Shown piece by piece: positions 12,275-21,054 of a DNA stretch of 64,000 bases. Position 1 is the first letter of the stretch; each line of letters starts with the position of its first letter. Under the pieces are notes generated by a model. The model was not told the origin of the DNA and searched no databases. It saw nothing but the letters and a program-made list of their open reading frames with translations. Origin of the DNA: Bradyrhizobium sp. SZCCHNS1050 (GTDB taxonomy: Bacteria > Pseudomonadota > Alphaproteobacteria > Rhizobiales > Xanthobacteraceae); the NCBI RefSeq assembly GCF_032484785.1, contig NZ_JAUETR010000002.1, positions 62,001 through 126,000 on the forward strand, in the 5' to 3' direction. The translations under genes and the position numbers were made by a program.

Positions 12275-13702
12275 ATGATCGAGAATCTTGGGCCTCAGCT
12301 TTGGGTGGTGCTGCCGGAGCTGTTGTTGGCCGTGGGGGCCATGGCGCTGTTGATGCTGGGCGCGTTTCGCGGGCAGGAGACGACGGGGCTCGTCACGTGG
12401 TTGGCGGTCGCTCTGCTGATCGTGGTCGGCATCCTCGTGCTCAGGCAGCCGGGCGGCCAGGCCTTCGGCGGCAGCTTCATCGCTGACAGCTATGCGCGCT
12501 TCCTGAAGATCCTGACGCTGATCGGTTCGATCGCGACCCTGATCATGTCGGCGGAGTTCCTGTCGAAGCCCGATCGTCGCATCTTCGAATATGCCATCCT
12601 CGTGCTGCTCTCGACCTTGGGCATGCTGGTGCTGATCTCGGCCGGCGACCTGATCACGCTCTACCTCGGTCTCGAGCTGATGTCGCTCGCGCTCTACGTC
12701 GTCGCGGCCAGCCATCGTGACAACGTCAAGTCGACCGAAGCCGGCCTGAAGTATTTCGTGCTCGGCGCGCTGTCCTCCGGCATGCTGCTCTACGGCGCCT
12801 CGCTGATCTACGGCTTCACCGGCACGGTGAGTTTTGCCGGAATCGCGGCGGCGACGAAGACCGGCAGCGTCGGCATCATCTTCGGCCTCGTCTTCCTGTT
12901 CGCCGGCATGTGCTTCAAGGTCTCGGCGGTGCCGTTCCACATGTGGACGCCGGACGTCTATGAAGGCGCGCCGACGCCGGTGACGGCGTTCTTCGCCTCC
13001 GCGCCCAAGGTCGCGGCGATCGCCGTGTTCGCGCGCGTCGCGCTGACGGCGTTTCCCGGCATCACCTTCCAGTGGCAGCAGATCATCGTGTTCGTCTCGA
13101 TCGCCTCGATGGCGCTCGGCTCGTTCGCCGCGATCGGCCAGACCAACATCAAGCGCCTGATGGCCTATTCGTCGATCGGCCACATGGGCTTTGCGCTGGT
13201 CGGTCTCGCCGCCGGTACGGTCGAGGGCGCGCAGGGCGTGCTGACCTACATCGCGATCTATGTCGCGATGACGCTCGGCTCGTTCGCCGTGATCATGGCG
13301 ATCAAGCGCAACGGCCAGTCGTTCGAGAAGATCAGCGACTTCTCGGGGCTGTCGCGCACCAATCCGCTGCTTGCCTTCTTCTTCGCGATGCTGCTGTTCT
13401 CGCTGGCCGGCGTGCCGCCGCTCGCCGGCTTCTTCGCCAAATGGTACGTCTTCGTCGCCGCCATCAAGGCCGGACTGTTCACGCTGTCGGTGATCGGCGT
13501 GCTCACCAGCGTGGTCGGCGCCTACTATTATCTCCTGATCGTCAAGACGATGTATTTCGACGAGCCGCTGCCGACGCTCGATCCGGTCCGTATCGAGCTG
13601 GGCACGGTGCTCGCGATCTCCGGCGTCTTCAACATCCTGTTCTTCGCCTATCCCGGCCCGCTGGTCAGCGCGGCCGCGGCCGCGGCGAAGTCGCTGTTCT
13701 AG
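12275..13702 (+). CDS. nuoN: NADH-quinone oxidoreductase subunit N
   Basis: 475 residues with about 14 spans, the antiporter-like subunit closest to NuoK/J. Recognisable segments are YLGLELMSLALYVVAASHR, KYFVLGALSSGMLLYGASLIYG, KVSAVPFHMWTPDVYEGAPT and NIKRLMAYSSIGHMGFAL. It is the last complex I gene. Its stop codon is followed with no gap by the birA start, so transcription very likely continues. Confidence 0.98.
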   Translation: MIENLGPQLWVVLPELLLAVGAMALLMLGAFRGQETTGLVTWLAVALLIVVGILVLRQPGGQAFGGSFIADSYARFLKILTLIGSIATLIMSAEFLSKPDRRIFEYAILVLLSTLGMLVLISAGDLITLYLGLELMSLALYVVAASHRDNVKSTEAGLKYFVLGALSSGMLLYGASLIYGFTGTVSFAGIAAATKTGSVGIIFGLVFLFAGMCFKVSAVPFHMWTPDVYEGAPTPVTAFFASAPKVAAIAVFARVALTAFPGITFQWQQIIVFVSIASMALGSFAAIGQTNIKRLMAYSSIGHMGFALVGLAAGTVEGAQGVLTYIAIYVAMTLGSFAVIMAIKRNGQSFEKISDFSGLSRTNPLLAFFFAMLLFSLAGVPPLAGFFAKWYVFVAAIKAGLFTLSVIGVLTSVVGAYYYLLIVKTMYFDEPLPTLDPVRIELGTVLAISGVFNILFFAYPGPLVSAAAAAAKSLF

Positions 13703-14506
13703 ATGACGTTTGCGCTAGGGTCCCAGGCTGACAAGGCTGGCTACCGACTCGTCACGTTCGACCAGACCGGCTCAACCAATGTCGAGGCGCTGAAGTCGGC
13801 CCGAGAGGGCGGCAAGGCGCCGTGCTGGTTTGTCACGTCTGAGCAGACGGCCGGGCGCGGCCGGCGCCAGCGCCCGTGGATCGCCCCGCGCGGCAATCTG
13901 GCCTCGAGCGTGCTGGAAGTGCTGAACGTGGCTCCTGCGATCGCAGCCACACTCGGCTTCGCCGCGGGCCTCTCCATCGAGAGCGCGTTGCGCCAGGTGA
14001 GCATCGAGGCCGCGCTGCGGTCCGGAGCACGCGCGTCATTCGCGCTGAAATGGCCCAACGACGTGCTGGCTGACGGCCGCAAGATCGTCGGCATGCTGCT
14101 CGAGGCGGAGCAGGTGGCTCAAGGGCTTGCGGTGGTTGCCGGTATTGGAACCAACGTGGTCGCGGCGCCGCTGGATACCCCGACACCGGCGGTGTCGTTG
14201 GCGGACCTCGGCATCCAGGTGACCGCCGAGGACCTGTTCTCGGCGCTGTCGGATGCCTGGGTCGAGTATTTCGGCATCTGGAACGAGGGACGGGGCTTCG
14301 GTGACATCCGGAAACTCTGGCTCGAGCGCGCCGCAGGCCTCGGCCAGCCGGTCGCCATCAGGTCCGGACATGCTATCATCGAGGGGATTTTCGACACGAT
14401 CGACGAACAGGGTTGTATGCTGGTGCGGACCGCGGAGGGACGATTGGAGCCGATCACGGCCGGTGATGTTCATTTCGGCTCGGTCGCATCCAAAGGAGCG
14501 GTCTAG
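13703..14506 (+). CDS. birA: biotin--[acetyl-CoA-carboxylase] ligase
   Basis: 267 residues, starting on the base after the nuoN stop. It forms biotinyl-AMP and transfers biotin to the lysine of carboxyl carrier proteins in the cytoplasm. Visible motifs: TGSTNVEA (residues 22-29), the biotin-binding loop GRGRRQRPWIAPRGN (51-65) and KWPNDVL (116-122) with the catalytic-site lysine. There is no N-terminal winged-helix domain, so this is a monofunctional ligase and not a biotin repressor. The nuoN-birA-rnj arrangement is common in Rhizobiales. Confidence 0.95.
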   Translation: MTFALGSQADKAGYRLVTFDQTGSTNVEALKSAREGGKAPCWFVTSEQTAGRGRRQRPWIAPRGNLASSVLEVLNVAPAIAATLGFAAGLSIESALRQVSIEAALRSGARASFALKWPNDVLADGRKIVGMLLEAEQVAQGLAVVAGIGTNVVAAPLDTPTPAVSLADLGIQVTAEDLFSALSDAWVEYFGIWNEGRGFGDIRKLWLERAAGLGQPVAIRSGHAIIEGIFDTIDEQGCMLVRTAEGRLEPITAGDVHFGSVASKGAV

Positions 14507-16177
14507 ATGGCACGTCCCGACGAACTGACATTTGCGCCGCTCGGAGGTGTCGGCGAGATCGGCATGAACCTGTCGATCTACGGGCTCGGCAATCGCCACC
14601 AGCGCTCGTGGCTCGCGATCGATCTTGGCGTCTCCTTCGGCGACGAGGAGCATCTGCCGGGCATCGACCTGATCATGCCCGACGTCGCTTTCCTGGAGAA
14701 AGAGCGCAACAATCTCGTCGGCCTCGTGCTGACCCACGCGCATGAGGATCATTTCGGCGCGATCATAGACCTGTGGCCGCGGCTGAAATGCCCGATCTAC
14801 GCGACCAAGTTCAGCGCCGCACTGTTCGAGGCCAAGTGCGAGGCCGAGCGCCTCCCAGCCAAGATCCCGGTCAAGGTGATCCCCTCCGGCGGCCGCGTCG
14901 ACATCGGTCCGTTCAACGTCGAGTTCATTCCGGTCGCGCATTCGATCCCTGAATCGCACGCGCTGGCGATCCACACCGAGGTCGGCACTGTCCTGCATAC
15001 CGGCGACTGGAAGATCGATCCGACGCCGGTGCTGGGCGCGCCGACCGACGAGAAGCGGCTGCGCGAGCTCGGTGATGCCGGATTGCTCGCACTGATCGGC
15101 GATTCCACCAATGCCGTGCGCGAGGGACGCTCGCCGTCCGAGGCCGAGGTTGCCAAGACGATCGCGGCTTTGGTGAAGGAAGCAAAGGGCCGCGTGGCCG
15201 TGACCACCTTCGCCTCCAACGTCGCGCGTATCCGCGCCGTTGCCGAAGCGGCGCGCGAGGCCGAGCGCGAGGTCGTCATCGTCGGCCGTGCCATGGAACG
15301 CGTGGTCCAGGTCGCGCGTGAGACCGGTTATCTCGACGGCGTGCAGAACTTCCGCGGCATGGATCTCTACGGCCATTTCCCGGCCGACAAGGTGCTCGCG
15401 CTCTGCACCGGCAGCCAGGGCGAGCCGCGCGCCGCGCTCTCGCGCATCGCCAATGACGATCATCCGCTGGTCACCTTGAACAAGGGCGACACCGTCATCT
15501 TCTCGTCGCGCACCATCCCCGGCAACGAGAAGGCGGTCGGCGCCGTCATCAACGGGCTGGTGCAGCAGGGCATCGAGATCATCACCGACCGCAACCATCT
15601 CGTCCATGTCTCCGGCCATCCGCGCCGCGACGAGCTGCGCGACATGATCGCGTGGACGCGGCCGCAGCTCCTGATCCCCGTGCATGGCGAGGCGCTGCAT
15701 CTGCACGAGCACGCGAGGCTGGCGCGCGCCTGCGGCGTGCCCAAGGTCATCACCTGCCGCAATGGCGACCTCGTCAAGCTCGGCCCCGGTGATCCCGGGA
15801 TCATCGACCAACTGCCGGCGGGGCGGCTCTACAAGGACGGCAGCATCGTCGAGGATTCGAAGTCGCGCGCCGTGGTCGAGCGTCGCAAGATGGCCTTTGC
15901 CGGCTGCATCTTCGTGGCGCTCGCCATCACCGAGAAGGGCGAGCTGGCCGACGATCCCGAGGTCGACATGGTCGGCATCCCCGAGAAGAATGCGGCGGGC
16001 GAGGAGATGGACGACATCGTCTTCGATGCTGTCGTTTCCACCTTCGAAGGTCTGCCGCGGGCGCGTCGGCGCGATTCTGACGCAGCGGCAGAATCCGTCC
16101 GGCGGGCGGTGCGTTCGGCGGTCAATGAGCAGTGGGGCAAGAAGCCGATCTGTCTCGTCCATGTGTTGGAAGTCTGA
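14507..16177 (+). CDS. rnj: ribonuclease J
   Basis: 556 residues, starting on the base after the birA stop. A metallo-beta-lactamase / beta-CASP RNase with 5'-3' exonuclease and endonuclease activity in RNA maturation and decay. The zinc-binding motif THAHEDHFGA (H77, H79, D81, H82) is intact, and later motifs follow: VLHTGDWKIDPTPV, the beta-CASP segment LALCTGSQGEPRAALSRI, and VHVSGHPRRDELRDMI with PVHGEALHLHEH. The C-terminal dimerisation domain is present. Confidence 0.95.
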   Translation: MARPDELTFAPLGGVGEIGMNLSIYGLGNRHQRSWLAIDLGVSFGDEEHLPGIDLIMPDVAFLEKERNNLVGLVLTHAHEDHFGAIIDLWPRLKCPIYATKFSAALFEAKCEAERLPAKIPVKVIPSGGRVDIGPFNVEFIPVAHSIPESHALAIHTEVGTVLHTGDWKIDPTPVLGAPTDEKRLRELGDAGLLALIGDSTNAVREGRSPSEAEVAKTIAALVKEAKGRVAVTTFASNVARIRAVAEAAREAEREVVIVGRAMERVVQVARETGYLDGVQNFRGMDLYGHFPADKVLALCTGSQGEPRAALSRIANDDHPLVTLNKGDTVIFSSRTIPGNEKAVGAVINGLVQQGIEIITDRNHLVHVSGHPRRDELRDMIAWTRPQLLIPVHGEALHLHEHARLARACGVPKVITCRNGDLVKLGPGDPGIIDQLPAGRLYKDGSIVEDSKSRAVVERRKMAFAGCIFVALAITEKGELADDPEVDMVGIPEKNAAGEEMDDIVFDAVVSTFEGLPRARRRDSDAAAESVRRAVRSAVNEQWGKKPICLVHVLEV

Positions 16178-16224
16178 CGCGGGCCTGCTGAACGGCCGTT
16201 CAAAAAGAAAAAGTGGAGGATGTC

Positions 16225-16629
16225 ATGCTGGGCCGGCTCAACCACGTCGCCATCGCGGTCAAGGACGCCGAAAAGGCCGCCAGGATTTATGGCGCGGCAT
16301 TCGGTGCTGAGATTTCGGCGGCGGTGCCGCTGCCGGAGCATGGCGTGATCACGGTGTTCGTCACTCTGCCCAACACCAAGATCGAGTTCATCCAGCCGCT
16401 GGGCGAGGCGTCACCGATCGCCAAATTCCTCGAGCGCAACGCGGATGGCGGCATCCATCACGTCTGCTACGAGGTGGCCGACATCATCGCCTCGCGCGAC
16501 ACCCTGATCAAGGAGGGCGCCCGCGTGCTCGGCGACGGCCAGCCGAAGATCGGCGCGCATGGCAAGCCGGTTCTGTTCCTGCATCCGAAGGATTTTTCCG
16601 GCGCGCTCGTCGAGATCGAGCAGGCCTGA
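16225..16629 (+). CDS. mce: methylmalonyl-CoA epimerase
   Basis: Start set at ATG 16225 because GGAGGA at 16215-16220 is well spaced before it; an in-frame GTG at 16213 overlaps that site. 134 residues, a single glyoxalase / vicinal-oxygen-chelate protein. It interconverts (R)- and (S)-methylmalonyl-CoA in propionyl-CoA degradation. The metal-binding pattern is visible: H near the start (LNHVAIAV), IEFIQPLGE, the GGIHHVCYEV segment, and the C-terminal GALVEIEQ glutamate. The substrate assignment rests on the high family similarity and the typical position after rnj; other VOC roles are less likely. Confidence 0.9.
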   Translation: MLGRLNHVAIAVKDAEKAARIYGAAFGAEISAAVPLPEHGVITVFVTLPNTKIEFIQPLGEASPIAKFLERNADGGIHHVCYEVADIIASRDTLIKEGARVLGDGQPKIGAHGKPVLFLHPKDFSGALVEIEQA

Positions 16630-16644
16630 GGCAGCGGGGCGACC

Positions 16645-16920
16645 ATGGCCTATACGATCTCCACCTGGCTCGCGATCTACTTCGTGATGTGGTGGGTCAC
16701 GCTGTTCGTGACCCTGCCGTTCGGCATCCGCAGCCAGCACGAGTCCGGCGGAGGCCCACTAGGCACCGACCCCGGTGCGCCAACGATCAGCCGAATGGGG
16801 CGGCGCCTGATCTGGACGACGCTGCTGTCGGCCGCGATCTTCGCCCTGTCACTCGTGGCCTATCAGGCCGGCTATCTCAGCATCGAGCGGCTGTCACGGC
16901 TGATGGGGATTCCGTTCTAG
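16645..16920 (+). CDS. DUF1467 family membrane protein
   Basis: 91 residues with two membrane spans, residues about 5-28 (TISTWLAIYFVMWWVTLFVTL) and 54-76. The sequence between them (PFGIRSQHESGGG) is the typical DUF1467 loop. This small alphaproteobacterial family has no known function and is often found directly after methylmalonyl-CoA epimerase, as here (15-base gap). A rho-independent terminator follows at 16951, so this is probably the last gene of the nuo-birA-rnj-mce transcript. Confidence 0.88.
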   Translation: MAYTISTWLAIYFVMWWVTLFVTLPFGIRSQHESGGGPLGTDPGAPTISRMGRRLIWTTLLSAAIFALSLVAYQAGYLSIERLSRLMGIPF

Positions 16921-16950
16921 CCCGGCTCGCATCGCACAACGTTCTCTCGA

Positions 16951-16981
16951 AGCCGATGCGCGGACGTGCGTCGGCTTTTTT
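16951..16981 (+). terminator. rho-independent terminator after the DUF1467 gene
   Basis: The left arm at 16951-16961 pairs with the right arm at 16966-16976 through a four-base loop. The 11 base pairs include two G-T wobbles, and T runs follow at 76-81. It closes the long transcript that begins upstream of nuoD. Confidence 0.85.
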
Positions 16982-17024
16982 GCTATAGGAGGTCAAAACA
17001 AGACCGACAGGGAGGTTGCGCGTG

Positions 17025-18323
17025 ATGACATCGGCCGAGGCCCGGAACGGGACGCAATCGGGCTATCGCATTCTGAACGAGGTTGATCTTCGAAACTATC
17101 TCGCGGGGATCCCTTCAGCTGCAGGGCAACTCGGCGGACCGGCCGAGCGCTGGTCAATCACCGAGGTCGGCGATGGCAACCTCAATCTGGTCTTCATCGT
17201 CAAGGGATCGTCCGGCGGTCTCGCGGTGAAGCAGGCGCTGCCTTACGTGCGGCTGGTCGGCGAGAGCTGGCCGCTGCCGCTGTCACGCGCCCACTATGAG
17301 CATCTGGCGCTGACGCATCAGAACCGCCTTGCCCCCGGCCTCGTGCCGGCCATCGTTCATCATGATCCGGCGCTGGCGCTGACGGCGATGGAGCTGCTGG
17401 AGCCGCACATCATCATGCGCAAGGGGTTGGTCGCGGGCACAACCTCTCCGGCCTTCGTCGATCACATCACGACCTTCATGGCGCGGACGCTGTTCTTCTC
17501 GTCCGACCTCGCGCGGTCTGCCGCCGAGAAGAAGGAGGCGATCGCAAGCTTTGCCGGCAATCATGCGCTGTGCAAGATCACCGAGGATTTGATCTTCACC
17601 GACCCCTATCGCATCGCCGAGCAAAACCGCTGGACGTCACCGTGGCTCGACGCGACCGCGGCCGACATTCGCGCCGATCTCGATCTGCACGTCGCGATCT
17701 CCAGGCTCAAGCTGAAATTCCTGTCGTGTGCCGAGGCGCTGATCCATGGCGACCTGCACACCGGGTCGATCATGGTGACGGACACCGAGACCAAGGTGAT
17801 CGACCCCGAATTCGCCTTCTACGGTCCGATGGGATTCGACGTCGGTGCGGTCCTCGCCAATCTGCTGATGGCCTATTTTGCGTCCGAGGGACACGAGCAG
17901 CGGGCGGGCGAGCGGGAGCACTTCGAGGGATGGGTGCTGGCGGCAGTCGATGAGGTCTGGAACGGTTTCGCGGACAAGTTCCTGGCGCTGTGGCGCAGCG
18001 AGGCGACCGGCGATGCGTATCCGCGGTCACTGTTTCCGGGTGAAGCGGGCGCCGCGCGCCTGGAGACCGAGCGTCAGGCCTACGTGGCGAGATTGTTCCA
18101 GGACGCCATCGGTTTCACTGCGGCCAAGATCATTCGTCGCATCCTCGGCCTCGCGCACAACATCGATTTCGAACTGATCGAGGACGCCAAGCGGCGCGCG
18201 ACCTGCGAGGTGCGGGCACTGCGGTTGGCACGGACGCTGATGGTGGAGACGACGACGTTTACGACGATCGGGGCGGTGACGCGGGCTGCCCGCGAGTTGC
18301 GCCACTGGCAGCCGGGGCTTTAA
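17025..18323 (+). CDS. mtnK: S-methyl-5-thioribose kinase
   Basis: Start set at ATG 17025, with GGAGG at 17011-17015 upstream; TTG 17016 and GTG 17022 are in frame but badly spaced. 432 residues. It phosphorylates methylthioribose in the methionine salvage pathway (cytoplasm). Protein-kinase-like / APH fold: the nucleotide loop GDGNLNLVFIVKG with the lysine in LAVKQALPYVR, the catalytic loop IHGDLHTGSIMV, and the metal site VIDPEFAFYGPMGFDVG. The usual partner mtnA is not next to it. The preceding terminator and the following convergent repeat make this a single-gene unit. Confidence 0.92.
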   Translation: MTSAEARNGTQSGYRILNEVDLRNYLAGIPSAAGQLGGPAERWSITEVGDGNLNLVFIVKGSSGGLAVKQALPYVRLVGESWPLPLSRAHYEHLALTHQNRLAPGLVPAIVHHDPALALTAMELLEPHIIMRKGLVAGTTSPAFVDHITTFMARTLFFSSDLARSAAEKKEAIASFAGNHALCKITEDLIFTDPYRIAEQNRWTSPWLDATAADIRADLDLHVAISRLKLKFLSCAEALIHGDLHTGSIMVTDTETKVIDPEFAFYGPMGFDVGAVLANLLMAYFASEGHEQRAGEREHFEGWVLAAVDEVWNGFADKFLALWRSEATGDAYPRSLFPGEAGAARLETERQAYVARLFQDAIGFTAAKIIRRILGLAHNIDFELIEDAKRRATCEVRALRLARTLMVETTTFTTIGAVTRAARELRHWQPGL

Positions 18324-18391
18324 TTCCGTCGCCTCGGCCTTCTACGTCGTTATGAGGAGCGAGCTGCGCTCGCAACGTTGCGGAAGAGCTT

Positions 18392-18466
18392 GTAGCCCGG
18401 ATGAGCGAAGCGACATCCGGGTTTTCCGATACGGCTCGTGTGATCCCGGATGTCGCTTCCGGGCTA
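18392..18466. repeat. REP-like inverted repeat between convergent genes
   Basis: The left arm (18392-18421) begins gtagcccggatgagcg. The right arm (18444-18466) is its reverse complement except for seven extra bases (atgagcg) in the left arm. It can fold into a long stem around a 22-base centre. It lies between the 3' ends of mtnK and the sugar-permease gene, so it may act as a two-way terminator. Sequences of this type recur between genes in Bradyrhizobium genomes (recollection, not searched). Confidence 0.8.
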
Positions 18467-18489
18467 CGGCAGCGCGCGTCGCAGCACGC

Positions 18490-19527
18490 TCAATCCGCCG
18501 CCTTCGCCCGCAGCCGCTGGGCATAGACGTTGATCACCAGGGCGGCGAGCAGGATCAGGCCGCGGATCAGGATCTTCAGGAAACTGTCGATGTTGACGTG
18601 GTCGAGGCCGTTGTTGAGCACGCCGAGCACGAACAGGCCGACGATGGTGTTGCCGATGCCGCCGCGGCCGCCGAACAGGCTGGTGCCGCCGACCACGACG
18701 GCGGCGATCGAGTCCAGCAGGTAGGTGTCGAACTCGTTCTGCTGCGCGCTGCCGAAATGCGCCACGCCGAGCATGCCGCCGATCCCCGAGCAGACGGCTG
18801 AGATCACCATCACGCTGCCGAGGATCAGCTTGACGTTCAGCCCCGAATACTCCGCCGCCTCGCGGTTGCCGCCGACCATGTAGACGTAGCGGCCGAACCG
18901 CGTGTAGGTCAGCACGAGGTGACCGAGCAACAGCATCAGGGCGGCCACGATCACGATCCAGGGCACCCCCGCCACGGAGCTGGAGCCGAGCGTCGTGATG
19001 ATGGGGGGAACCTTGTAGGCGATCTGGCCGCGCACCAGCATCGCCGAGATGCCGGCGGCGATCTGCATCATCGCGAGCGTCATGATGAAGGAGGGAATGC
19101 CGATCACGGTCAGGCCGAAGGCGTTGACCAGTCCGAGCAACGCGCACAGCGCCAGCGCGAGCAGGATGGCGACAAAACCGGGCATCGGCACGTTGGCGAT
19201 GTTGACGTAGGACTCCTGCATCGTGAAGTAGGCAACGGCGATACCGGTCACGTTGGCGATGGCGGCGATCGACAGGTCGATCTCGGCGCACAGGATCACG
19301 AAGGTGAGGCCGACCGCGATGATGCCGGTGACCGACACCTGGGTCAGGATGTTGCCGACGTTGTCGAGCGTGGCGAAGGACGGACTCGCGATCGCGAAGA
19401 ACGCCGTGAGGAAGATCAAGGTCAGGAACGGCGCGATGTTGCGCATCTGCGAGCGCAGCAGCGATGCGACCCCGCCTGCGCGCCGCGACGGCGCCTCCGG
19501 CATCGGAACGGTCTCGCCATGCGCCAT
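18490..19527 (-). CDS. ribose-type sugar ABC transporter permease
   Basis: Start set at the ATG complementary to 19525-19527 (MAHGETVPMPEAPS) with GGGAGA just upstream; the longer frame runs into the ATP-binding gene. 345 residues with about nine or ten spans. Homologous to RbsC-type permeases, with the conserved FGGRGGIGNTIVGLFVLGVLNNGL segment near the end and SIAAVVVGGTSLFGG before it. It forms the membrane channel of the importer with the adjacent ATPase and binding protein. The sugar is unknown. Confidence 0.92.
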   Translation of the reverse strand: MAHGETVPMPEAPSRRAGGVASLLRSQMRNIAPFLTLIFLTAFFAIASPSFATLDNVGNILTQVSVTGIIAVGLTFVILCAEIDLSIAAIANVTGIAVAYFTMQESYVNIANVPMPGFVAILLALALCALLGLVNAFGLTVIGIPSFIMTLAMMQIAAGISAMLVRGQIAYKVPPIITTLGSSSVAGVPWIVIVAALMLLLGHLVLTYTRFGRYVYMVGGNREAAEYSGLNVKLILGSVMVISAVCSGIGGMLGVAHFGSAQQNEFDTYLLDSIAAVVVGGTSLFGGRGGIGNTIVGLFVLGVLNNGLDHVNIDSFLKILIRGLILLAALVINVYAQRLRAKAAD

Positions 19528-19537
19528 GACAATCTCC

Positions 19538-21043
19538 CTACGCCGCCTCGAGCAGACGGTCTTTGCTGATGGTTTCGCCGGCAAATTCGCGCACGACCTC
19601 GCCGCGCTTGAGCACGATGACGCGGTCGGCAAGCGACAGCACCGTCTCTGGCTCGGTCGAGAGCACGATCACGGCGATGCCCTGGTCGCGCAGCTTCCGC
19701 ACGATTCCGATGACGTCGCTCTTGGCGCCGACATCCATGCCGCGGGTCGGCTCGCACAGCACGAGCAGCCGCGGCGGATGGCTCAGCCATTTGGCCAGCG
19801 CGACCTTCTGCTGGTTGCCGCCGGAGAGCAGGCCGAGGTCGATCTCGACATCCGCGGGCCTGATCTGCAACTGCTCGACCTGGCGCTTCGCCAGCGCGCG
19901 CTCGCGTGCCGGCTTCAGCAGCACGGCGTTGATGCGGTCGAGGATGCTGATCGAGATGTTCTTGTAGACGGGCTCCTGCAGGAACAGCATGTCGCGCCGG
20001 CTCTCCGGCACGAAGGCGATGCCGGCGCGGCGCGCATCCGCCGTGCTCTTGAAGCGGTTGCGCTGGCCTGATACGCGCAGCTCGCCGGCGTCGGGCGCAA
20101 GCTTGCCGAACAGGATGCGCGCCAGCTCGAGCTGGCCGCAGCCCATGAAGCCGTAGATGCCGAGCACCTCGCCGGCGCGCACGGCGAACGAGACGCGCTT
20201 CAGATTGCGCGCCAGCGACAGGCCGTCGGCTTCGACGACCACGGGCTTGTCGGCCGTCGGCGCGGGCAGGGTGATGTCGTGGGTGTAGCTGTCCTCCAGC
20301 GCATCGCGTCCCTTGCCGATCATGGCCTCGATCAGCGCGGCCTTGCTGGTGTCGGCGGCACGCGTCTCCATGATCTTGCGGCCGTTGCGGAACACCGTGA
20401 CCTCGTCGGAGATCAGCAGGATGTCCTCGATGAAGTGTGAGATGAAGACGATCCCGGTGCCCTGCTCGCGCAGCTTGCGCAACGCCGCGAACAGCCGCTC
20501 GACCTCGGGCGGCGACAGCGCCGAGGTCGGCTCGTCCAGGATGATGATGCGCGCGCCGGAGAACAGCACCCGCGCGATCTCGATCAGCTGCTGAACGCCG
20601 ATCGGAAGATCGCCGAGCCGGCTCATCGGATCGGCGTCGATGCCGAGCCGCTTGAGCTGCTCGGCGGCCTCGCGCGCCATGCGATGCCACTGCACGATGC
20701 CCAGCGCATTGGTCGGCTGGTTGCCGAGAAACACGTTCTCGGCCACGGTGAGGTCCGGCGCGACGCTGAGTTCCTGGTGCACCATCGCGATGCCGGCCGC
20801 GCGGGCGTCGCGCACGGAGTTGAAATGAACCTCGCGGCCGTCGAGCAGGAAACGGCCGGAGAAACCGGTGTGCACGCCGGCGATGATCTTCATCAGCGTG
20901 CTCTTGCCGGCGCCGTTCTCCCCGACGAGACCATGGATCTCGCCGGGGCGAAGAGTGAAGTCGACGCCGCGCAACGCGGTGACGCCGCCGAACGACTTGG
21001 TGATGTCCTGCAATTCCAGAAGAGGCGGGCGGCTGTTCGACAT
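19538..21043 (-). CDS. ribose-type sugar ABC transporter ATP-binding protein (double domain)
   Basis: Start set at the ATG complementary to 21041-21043 (MSNSRPPLLELQDITKSF), 501 residues, the normal RbsA/MglA-type length. An ATG at 21082 is also in frame but overlaps the upstream gene. Two fused nucleotide-binding domains: the first has Walker A GENGAGKSTLMK and a degenerate signature (LPIGVQQLIEIAR), with Walker B IIILDEPTSAL. The second has LSGGNQQKVALAKWLS. A ribosome site is not obvious, so translation may be coupled to the binding-protein gene whose stop is 11 bases upstream. Confidence 0.92.
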   Translation of the reverse strand: MSNSRPPLLELQDITKSFGGVTALRGVDFTLRPGEIHGLVGENGAGKSTLMKIIAGVHTGFSGRFLLDGREVHFNSVRDARAAGIAMVHQELSVAPDLTVAENVFLGNQPTNALGIVQWHRMAREAAEQLKRLGIDADPMSRLGDLPIGVQQLIEIARVLFSGARIIILDEPTSALSPPEVERLFAALRKLREQGTGIVFISHFIEDILLISDEVTVFRNGRKIMETRAADTSKAALIEAMIGKGRDALEDSYTHDITLPAPTADKPVVVEADGLSLARNLKRVSFAVRAGEVLGIYGFMGCGQLELARILFGKLAPDAGELRVSGQRNRFKSTADARRAGIAFVPESRRDMLFLQEPVYKNISISILDRINAVLLKPARERALAKRQVEQLQIRPADVEIDLGLLSGGNQQKVALAKWLSHPPRLLVLCEPTRGMDVGAKSDVIGIVRKLRDQGIAVIVLSTEPETVLSLADRVIVLKRGEVVREFAGETISKDRLLEAA

Positions 21044-21054
21044 GGGGAGGGACT

